A model generated the notes under the pieces. That model was not told the origin of the DNA. It made no database searches and saw only the letters and a program-made list of their open reading frames with translations. Below, in pieces: positions 58,454 to 64,000 of a DNA stretch of 64,000 nucleotides (position 1 is its first letter; each line of letters begins with the position of its first letter). The DNA is from Pectobacterium sp. A5351 (GTDB lineage: Bacteria; Pseudomonadota; Gammaproteobacteria; Enterobacterales; Enterobacteriaceae). Where the stretch lies: the NCBI RefSeq assembly GCF_028335745.1, contig NZ_CP116477.1, forward strand, positions 3,038,001-3,102,000, written 5' to 3'. The position numbers and the translations under genes are program-made.

Positions 58454-59181
58454 GCATCCTCCCGCAGCTTGCCATCGACTAACCGCAGACGCCGCTCACA
58501 GCGTGCCGCCAGTTGCTCATCGTGCGTCACCAGAATCAACGTGGTGGCATGGTCGCGATTGAGAGAAAACAGCAGGTCAACGATGCGCTCACCGGTTTTA
58601 CGATCCAGATTTCCGGTCGGTTCATCGGCAAACAAGACGTTGGGACGACCACTAAACGCCCGTGCCAGCGCCACACGCTGCTGTTCACCACCGGAAAGCT
58701 GAGCGGGAAGATGATGTAAGCGCTCACCCAGCCCGAGCTGCTGTAAAAGCTGTTCAGCCTGCCCGCGGCTGTGGCTATCGCTTTCACCGCGCAGCAATGC
58801 GGGTAATTGCACGTTTTCCAACGCATTCAGCGTCGGCACCAGCATGAAAGACTGAAAAACAAAACCCACATGCTGGGCACGCAGCGCCGCACGGCCTTCT
58901 TCATCCAGCGCGTTTAGCGATTTGCCCATCAGGCTCACGTCGCCTTCCGTGCCATCATCCAACCCGGCCAAAATTCCCAGCAACGTTGATTTGCCCGAAC
59001 CGGATTCCCCAATCAAGGCAATTGTCTGCGCAGGTTTGACAATAAGCTCAACTCCGGTAAGGATGGAAAGCCGATTTTCTCCCTGACCAACGTGCTTACT
59101 AAGATGATGAACTTCAAGAATGTTTTCTACGTGCGCAGTTTCGCTTGGCGTAGCACTCGCTGGGCTGGTCTTCGCAAACAT
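58450..59181 (-). CDS. ybbA: ABC transporter ATP-binding protein YbbA
   Basis: 243 residues. Walker A GESGSGKST, signature LSGGEQQRVALARA, Walker B VLFADEPTGNLD, and the switch His in LVTHD. The start is ATG 59181; no other in-frame start precedes VENILEVHHL, so the first 17 residues are an extension over E. coli YbbA. The start region overlaps the divergent tesA by 78 bases. LolD/MacB-type subfamily. Confidence 0.93.
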   Translation of the reverse strand: MFAKTSPASATPSETAHVENILEVHHLSKHVGQGENRLSILTGVELIVKPAQTIALIGESGSGKSTLLGILAGLDDGTEGDVSLMGKSLNALDEEGRAALRAQHVGFVFQSFMLVPTLNALENVQLPALLRGESDSHSRGQAEQLLQQLGLGERLHHLPAQLSGGEQQRVALARAFSGRPNVLFADEPTGNLDRKTGERIVDLLFSLNRDHATTLILVTHDEQLAARCERRLRLVDGKLREDA

Positions 59182-59787
59182 GTTTTCGTCCTTTTGCTTC
59201 TGGGATTATGCAGCGTACGCGCTTTCGCCGCTGACACATTATTAATTCTGGGCGATAGCCTCAGTGCGGGCTATCAGATGCCGATCGCTAACGCGTGGCC
59301 AACGCTGCTGAACACGCAGTGGCAGACGCAGAAAAAAGGCATCGCGATAGTTAACGCCAGCATTAGCGGAGACACCACCGCACAAGCGCTGGCGCGTCTT
59401 CCTGCCCTGTTGAAACAGCATCAGCCGCGTTGGGTGTTGGTTGAACTGGGCGGCAATGACGGTCTTCGGGGATTTCCAGCAGCCAACATCGAGCAGGATC
59501 TGGCGAAAATCATCACGCTGGTCAAACAGGCTAACGCTCAGCCACTGCTCATGCAGGTTCGTTTGCCGACCAACTATGGCCGTCGCTATACCGAGTCATT
59601 CAGCAATATCTACCCCAAATTAGCGGAGCAGTTTGCACTTCCGCTGCTGCCTTTCTTTATGGAGCAGGTGTATCTTAAACCGGAGTGGATGATGGAAGAT
59701 GGCATCCATCCAACCCGGGATGCCCAACCGTTTATCGCAGAATGGATGGCGAAGCAGCTGGAACCCTTAGTTAACCATGAGTCTTAA
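59104..59787 (+). CDS. tesA: multifunctional acyl-CoA thioesterase I / protease I / lysophospholipase L1
   Basis: 227-residue periplasmic SGNH hydrolase. Signal peptide ends at AFA-A (about residue 42). Blocks GDSLSAG with catalytic Ser52, GGND, and DGIHP with Asp and His. Close to E. coli TesA. ATG 59104 (MMNFKNVF) is preferred; ATG 59107 also fits. Its first 78 bases lie within the divergent ybbA coding start. Confidence 0.94.
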   Translation: MMNFKNVFYVRSFAWRSTRWAGLRKHVFVLLLLGLCSVRAFAADTLLILGDSLSAGYQMPIANAWPTLLNTQWQTQKKGIAIVNASISGDTTAQALARLPALLKQHQPRWVLVELGGNDGLRGFPAANIEQDLAKIITLVKQANAQPLLMQVRLPTNYGRRYTESFSNIYPKLAEQFALPLLPFFMEQVYLKPEWMMEDGIHPTRDAQPFIAEWMAKQLEPLVNHES

Positions 59788-59815
59788 TAAATAGGCTTTT
59801 GAATTAGGTAAAGTT

Positions 59816-60586
59816 ATGCAAAAAACGGTCTTCATTACGGGTTGCTCCAGCGGTATTGGCCTGATTGCCGCTCAGGATCTGCAAAAGCGCGGCTATCGCG
59901 TGATTGCCGCCTGCCGTCGCGCAGAGGATGTCGCACGTCTGACCACGCTGGGTCTGGAAGCGATTACGCTCGATCTGGATGACAGCGCCAGCGTGGAACA
60001 AGCCGCCGCAGAGGTGATCAGACTGACCGATAACCGCTTGTACGGGCTGTTTAATAACGCCGGATACGGCCTGTATGGCCCGCTGAATACCATTTCGCGC
60101 CAGCAGCTCGAACAGCAGTTTTCCAGCAACCTGTTCGGTACGCATCAGCTCACGCAATTACTGCTGCCCGCCATGCTGCCGCACGGCGAAGGCCGTATCA
60201 TCCAGACCAGTTCGGTGTTAGGGCTGGTGTCAACGCCGGGGCGCGGCGCGTATGCCGCCAGCAAATATGCACTGGAAGCCTGGTCAGATGCATTGCGTAT
60301 GGAGTTACACGGCAGCGGCCTGCACGTCAGCCTGATCGAGCCCGGCCCGATCAGTACACGCTTTACCAGCAACGTCGCACAGACGCAGACAGATAAGCCG
60401 GTGACTAACCCCGGCATCGCTAAGCGCTTCACGCTGCCGCCGGAAGCGATATTGCCGAAGCTCCATCATGCGCTGGAAAGCTCGCGGCCTAAATTACGCT
60501 ATCCCGTGACGCTGGTGGCTCACGCCTTAACCTGGCTGCGCCGCCTGCTACCGGGATGTCTGTTGGATAAGGTATTACGAGGATAA
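59816..60586 (+). CDS. ybbO: short-chain dehydrogenase YbbO
   Basis: 256-residue NAD(P)-dependent SDR. TGCSSGIG cofactor motif, NNAGYG, and the catalytic Tyr-x-x-x-Lys in YAASKYALEAW with the preceding Ser (IIQTSSVLG). Similar to E. coli YbbO, reported to reduce aldehydes. It follows tesA by 28 bases, likely one transcript. Confidence 0.94.
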   Translation: MQKTVFITGCSSGIGLIAAQDLQKRGYRVIAACRRAEDVARLTTLGLEAITLDLDDSASVEQAAAEVIRLTDNRLYGLFNNAGYGLYGPLNTISRQQLEQQFSSNLFGTHQLTQLLLPAMLPHGEGRIIQTSSVLGLVSTPGRGAYAASKYALEAWSDALRMELHGSGLHVSLIEPGPISTRFTSNVAQTQTDKPVTNPGIAKRFTLPPEAILPKLHHALESSRPKLRYPVTLVAHALTWLRRLLPGCLLDKVLRG

Positions 60587-60695
60587 ACCTCAGCAGGTGA
60601 GGTATTGCGCACTTGCCTCTGTACGAGGCTTGCAAGTGACACCGACAGGCCCCATCTAAGGGTCAAACGCATTCAGGAAGTAAGAGAGGCTACTC

Positions 60696-61556
60696 ATGTT
60701 AGAACAACAAGCGACTATCGTTGACGTCAACGAATCCAACCTGCATCAGGTGTTGGAACACTCCATGACACTGCCAGTCCTGTTTTACTTCTGGTCAGCA
60801 CGTAGCCAGCACTGTCTGGAGCTGGAACCGGTGTTGGACAAGCTGGCGCAGGAATACGCCGGGCAGTTCGTTCTGGCGAAGGTTGACTGTGATGCCGAGC
60901 AGCGCGTCGCCGCTCAGTTTGGCCTGCGTTCAATTCCAACCGTTTATCTGTTTAAAGATGGCCAACCGCTGGACGGTTTTCAGGGGCCACAGCCGGAAGA
61001 GGCCATTCGTGAATTGCTGAAACGCGCGCTGCCGAAAGAAGAAGAGCTGAAAGTCGCACAGGCACAGCAGTTGATTCAGGAAGATAAACTGCCAGAAGCG
61101 ATGCAGTTACTGAAAGACGCCTGGCAACTCAGCCAGCAGCACAGCGACATTGGTCTGATGCTGGCGGAAGTGCAGATTCAAATTAAACGCAGCGAAGAGG
61201 CCGAAGCCGTATTAGCCACCATTCCTTTGCAAGATCAAGACACGCGCTATCACAGCCTCATTGCTCAGATTGAATTGCTAAAACAGGCAGCCGATACGCC
61301 GGAAATTCAGCATCTACAGCAGCAATTGGACGCCGACCCGCAAAATGCGGAACTGGCGGTACAGCTGGCGCTGCAACTGCATCAGGTCGGACGTAATGAG
61401 GAAGCGCTTGAGCTGCTGATGGGATTCCTGAAGAAAGATCTGGCCGTTGCTAACGGCAACGCGCGTAAAACGCTGATGGACATCATGGCCGCCCTCGGCA
61501 CCGGCGACGCCCTCGCCGCCCGCTACCGTCGGCAGCTTTATTCGTTATTATATTGA
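60696..61556 (+). CDS. ybbN: chaperedoxin YbbN (CnoX)
   Basis: 286-residue protein with a thioredoxin domain lacking the usual redox pair: the site reads SQHC at residues 37-40, as in E. coli YbbN. A C-terminal TPR domain (about residues 115-285) follows. YbbN holds damaged proteins for GroEL and DnaK after hypochlorous acid stress. It is separate from the CQPC-containing thioredoxin fusion at 34668. A terminator follows at 61570-61595. Confidence 0.95.
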   Translation: MLEQQATIVDVNESNLHQVLEHSMTLPVLFYFWSARSQHCLELEPVLDKLAQEYAGQFVLAKVDCDAEQRVAAQFGLRSIPTVYLFKDGQPLDGFQGPQPEEAIRELLKRALPKEEELKVAQAQQLIQEDKLPEAMQLLKDAWQLSQQHSDIGLMLAEVQIQIKRSEEAEAVLATIPLQDQDTRYHSLIAQIELLKQAADTPEIQHLQQQLDADPQNAELAVQLALQLHQVGRNEEALELLMGFLKKDLAVANGNARKTLMDIMAALGTGDALAARYRRQLYSLLY

Positions 61557-61569
61557 TTCTCTTGTGAAA

Positions 61570-61600
61570 AAGGCCAGAACGTTGATTTTGGCCTTCTTAT
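61570..61600 (+). terminator. terminator after ybbN
   Basis: AAGGCCA at 61570-61576 pairs with TGGCCTT at 61589-61595, followed by CTTATTTC. It is 14 bases past the ybbN stop. Confidence 0.65.
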
Positions 61601-61657
61601 TTCAAACATTCGTCCTCGCCTATATTGGATTGATACGATGATTTCGGGTGTGCTAAC

Positions 61658-61808
61658 TCGGCGTAAAAAATTATGCTGAGGAGATAGCAGGCTTAGGATG
61701 AGCCGCAGGACGCGGCGAAAGCTTGCGCCACGTCGGGAACGTGTCGCAAGCGGTCCGTTAAGCCTGATACCGACGAAGGCACCGCGTTAGCGGCATAATT
61801 TCCGCCGA
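61658..61808. repeat. 151-bp nested inverted-repeat element
   Basis: Ends TCGGCG...AAATTATGC (61658-61676) and GCATAATTT.CGCCGA (61793-61808) are near-perfect complements. Inside, AGGCTTA (61689-61695) pairs with TAAGCCT (61759-61765). Innermost, CTTGCG.CACGT (61722-61733) pairs with ACGTG.CGCAAG (61739-61750). The nesting gives a long folded rod in RNA or a MITE-like DNA element. No open frame. Confidence 0.8.
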
Positions 61809-61812
61809 AAAG

Positions 61813-61915
61813 CCTGGGGTCAAGGGGCGAGCGGCGTTTGAGCCGTCCCTTGTCGGGCGCGTGCTACGAGGTAGCATGAAAATAACGGTATCATCGCGCA
61901 CGAAACTCCCCAGAA
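61813..61915. repeat. second structured block downstream of the nested element
   Basis: CTGGGG near 61814 is complementary to CCCCAG near 61910. Inner pairs are CAAGGG with CCCTTG (61823-61851) and TGCTAC with GTAGCA (61862-61876). It fills the remainder of the 406-base ybbN-yfaY gap, apart from the terminator. Confidence 0.6.
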
Positions 61916-61962
61916 AGCCGAATAGAAATACAGCCAGGCAGAGACCCTCAATCCCCCGCTGA

Positions 61963-63156
61963 CTACAGCGTCTTCAATACTGAGATCCAGCCGTGGCCGC
62001 CGTACACTGACCAGCCGTTTAGCCAGCGGCGCAGCATGTTCATCGCCAGCATAGCAACAACCTCTTGATGGGTTTTCAGGCTGTAGCGCTGTACGTTGAA
62101 CTGTATCGTTTGGGCGAAAGATCCTTCCGGCGTATGTAGCGCCAGTGATAGCTCGGCATCGTTCCGATTCCCCACAACTAACGCTAACGACGCGCCCTGA
62201 CGCTCCGCCAGATGGCGAGCATAGTCCGCTAGCCCAGACAGGCTGACATCCTCAACGTTTGCCAGCAGCTCTCCGCCCGCCAGCGGAACATTCGCCGACT
62301 GGAGCTGCCAGTTAAGCAATCCCGCCGTGAAGTGTTCACTCACTGACAGCGTCATATCACGTTCAGCAAGACGATTCGCCAACTGCGCAGGTAGCCCTTC
62401 CGTTCCTTCAAAGATGGCATTTTCCCCGGCCACATCGCGCACCGTTTCCCACAGTTGCACCATCTTTTCCTGCTGCGTGACTGGGCCGGTCAGCTTCAGC
62501 TCAATAATCGGCATAGAAGAGCGGTAACCCAGCACCACGCCCGGCGGTAGCGCCATGCCATCCAACTGGCTTGCCAGATCGCTCTCGGAACGGCCAAAGG
62601 TGGTCAAACGCAGGCACAGCGGCGCATCGGCAATAGCAAAACGCTCGCGCAGGCGCGGCATAATCTGCTGATCGACCATGACCTTGAACTCAGATGGCAC
62701 GCCCGGCGTAAAAAACATCAGGCACTTGTTCAAGTACAGCGCAAAGCCACAGGCGGTGCCCACCGGGTTATCCACCATTTCTGCACTGGCGGGGATTTGC
62801 GCCTGTTTGCGATTGCTGGGCGCCATCACTCTGCCGCGTTCGGCAAAAAAGGCCTCCATACGCGCCAGCCATTCCGCGTGCTCAACCAGTCCTTCGCCTG
62901 CTGCAGTGGCCGCCGCCAATGCGCTGAGATCGTCGCTGGTCGGCCCCAGCCCGCCGTTCACAATCAGGATATCGGCGATCTGGCTACGCTGCGTTATCGC
63001 CGTCACCAGCGCATCGAGATCGTCCCCCACCGTCATCCGGCTGGTCATCGGTAATCCCTGTTGAAACAAATAATCCGCCAACCAGGCCGCATTGGTATCA
63101 ATAATCTGACCATGCAGCACTTCATCGCCGGTACATAACATCTCGACCCTAAGCAT
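61963..63156 (-). CDS. yfaY: CinA-family protein YfaY
   Basis: 397 residues. N-terminal MoaB/MogA-like molybdopterin-binding domain with MLCTGDEVLHGQIIDTNAAW and NGGLGPTSDDLSALAA. The C-terminal domain is of the CinA/PncC type, which in active members deamidates nicotinamide mononucleotide; E. coli YfaY is reported inactive in that. Start ATG 63156 with a GAGGAAT site. Confidence 0.92.
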   Translation of the reverse strand: MLRVEMLCTGDEVLHGQIIDTNAAWLADYLFQQGLPMTSRMTVGDDLDALVTAITQRSQIADILIVNGGLGPTSDDLSALAAATAAGEGLVEHAEWLARMEAFFAERGRVMAPSNRKQAQIPASAEMVDNPVGTACGFALYLNKCLMFFTPGVPSEFKVMVDQQIMPRLRERFAIADAPLCLRLTTFGRSESDLASQLDGMALPPGVVLGYRSSMPIIELKLTGPVTQQEKMVQLWETVRDVAGENAIFEGTEGLPAQLANRLAERDMTLSVSEHFTAGLLNWQLQSANVPLAGGELLANVEDVSLSGLADYARHLAERQGASLALVVGNRNDAELSLALHTPEGSFAQTIQFNVQRYSLKTHQEVVAMLAMNMLRRWLNGWSVYGGHGWISVLKTL

Positions 63157-63267
63157 TTTTTTATTCCTCGTGACGATCCTGAAACCACTTTAAAAAGTCG
63201 GATGAACAAACACAATATTTCTTTCAGCCAGCCCGAGAACACACACAGCCGACGAGCCACGCTTCAG

Positions 63268-63285
63268 TGTAAATATAAAGTTACA
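63268..63285 (+). promoter_or_regulatory. TyrR box, strong
   Basis: TGTAAA at 63268-63273, six bases, then GTTACA at 63280-63285, against the consensus TGTAAA-N6-TTTACA. One mismatch. Located upstream of tyrP, a known TyrR target. Confidence 0.75.
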
Positions 63286-63290
63286 CTCCT

Positions 63291-63308
63291 CGTAACGGCG
63301 TTTTGACA
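63291..63308 (+). promoter_or_regulatory. second, weaker TyrR box overlapping the -35 element
   Basis: CGTAAC...TTGACA matches the TyrR half-sites at several positions, and its TTGACA (63303-63308) is also a consensus -35. The centres of the two boxes are 23 bases apart. A -10-like TACCCT at 63326-63331 fits a 17-base spacer. The pair resembles E. coli tyrP control. Confidence 0.55.
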
Positions 63309-63376
63309 GAAATTACTGAATACTCTACCCTGCTGCCAAAAATATCTGGATAGCCACGCTATATATAGAGGAATAG

Positions 63377-64000
63377 GTGAAAAATCGTACTCTTGGCAGT
63401 ATTTTTATCGTTGCAGGCACCACCATTGGAGCAGGAATGTTGGCGATGCCGTTGGCAACGGCCGGCGTCGGATTTGGTACTACGTTAGCGATATTAATCG
63501 GTTTATGGGCACTGATGTGTTATAGCGCCCTGCTGCTGGTTGAAGTGTATCAACATCAGCCATCGCACACCGGGCTGGGCACGCTGGCAAAAATCTACCT
63601 CGGCCGCTGGGGACAGTGGATTACGGGTTTCAGTATGCTATTTCTGATGTACGCGCTCACGGCAGCCTATATCAGCGGCGCGGGCGAACTGCTCGCCACC
63701 AGCATCAGCCAATGGAGTGGCTACTCACTTCCACTGTCCGCCGGAATTCTGCTCTTCACGCTGGTTGCCGGCGGCGTTGTCTGTATCGGGACATCTTCCG
63801 TCGATTTGTTTAACCGCATCCTGTTTAGCGGCAAAGTGCTCATGCTCGTCATTATGCTGGCCGTCATGGTGCCACATATTCAGCGCGTTAATCTCTTAAC
63901 GCTACCGCTGCAACAGGGTCTGACACTCTCGGCATTACCCGTCATTCTGACGTCATTCGGTTTTCACGGCAGTATCCCCAGTATCGTGCACTATATGGGC
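63377..64000 (+). CDS. tyrP: tyrosine-specific transport protein TyrP, 3' end beyond the window
   Basis: The first 208 codons of a HAAAP-family permease; the frame is still open at 64000. It starts at GTG 63377 with GAGGAAT upstream and reads [34 protein letters not shown] and [16 protein letters not shown], matching E. coli TyrP. About six membrane helices are included. Tyrosine uptake with protons is the known role. TyrR boxes precede it. Confidence 0.95.
   Translation, partial: MKNRTLGSIFIVAGTTIGAGMLAMPLATAGVGFGTTLAILIGLWALMCYSALLLVEVYQHQPSHTGLGTLAKIYLGRWGQWITGFSMLFLMYALTAAYISGAGELLATSISQWSGYSLPLSAGILLFTLVAGGVVCIGTSSVDLFNRILFSGKVLMLVIMLAVMVPHIQRVNLLTLPLQQGLTLSALPVILTSFGFHGSIPSIVHYMG

Overview
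The window looks like a chromosomal segment of a soft-rot enterobacterium, most likely Pectobacterium. Protein after protein is close to its Escherichia coli counterpart (LeuS, RlmH, LipA, UraA, PurM, BepA and Hda are near-collinear), but gene order and accessory content follow neither E. coli nor Salmonella. The genus call is recognition from memory; no search was run.

Layout. (1) 192-15420 is a conserved core: leuS-lptE-holA-nadD, rsfS-rlmH-mrdA-mrdB-rlpA (translation quality, lipopolysaccharide export, elongation-phase cell wall), dacA-ybeD-lipB-lipA (wall trimming and lipoate), tatE, crcB behind a fluoride riboswitch, and cspE. (2) 15639-19179 holds an aspartate/glutamate racemase, the 19-residue gene ypfM, and yffB-dapE-(M15 peptidase)-ypfN. 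(3) 19243-26291 is a catabolic island: a LysR regulator diverges from a CitMHS carrier, a split AtuA pair, and an AtoD-AtoA-AtoB set that should end in acetyl-CoA. (4) 26459-27759 is an intact IS4-family insertion sequence with a 9-bp target duplication. A chemoreceptor and ypfH follow. (5) 30709-35933 is a decaying region: a DUF1272 fragment, a broken autotransporter, an S9 peptidase fused to an ABC-transporter remnant, and an unusual thioredoxin fusion. (6) 35950-43073 returns to core: tmcA, a YeaL-type membrane protein, purC, bamC-dapA, gcvR and bcp. (7) 43272-45028 is a two-gene ATPase plus DUF4276 cassette, a defence candidate. (8) 45180-52068 is core: bepA-yfgD, hda, uraA, upp, purM-purN. 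(9) 52361-55595 is a Fur-controlled iron-siderophore pair, followed by a speG fragment. (10) 56024-64000 holds ybbP-ybbA, tesA, ybbO, ybbN, a CinA-like protein and the start of tyrP.

Functional links. Purine and pyrimidine genes cluster (purC, uraA-upp, purMN) with PurR-like sites. Diaminopimelate genes (dapA, dapE) sit near wall enzymes (mrdA, dacA, the M15 peptidase). Envelope quality control recurs (lptE, bamC, bepA). Accessory material has entered where E. coli genes are neighbours: between ypfN and ypfH, between ypfH and tmcA, and between bcp and bepA.

Most promising leads: the CitMHS-AtuA-AtoDAB pathway, whose substrate is unknown; the ATPase-DUF4276 pair; a dispersed hairpin repeat family (three tandem 70-bp copies before gcvR, one before upp, one split by the IS); a nested inverted-repeat element at 61658-61808; and a double terminator arrangement between upp and uraA. 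No tRNA, rRNA or CRISPR array was seen.
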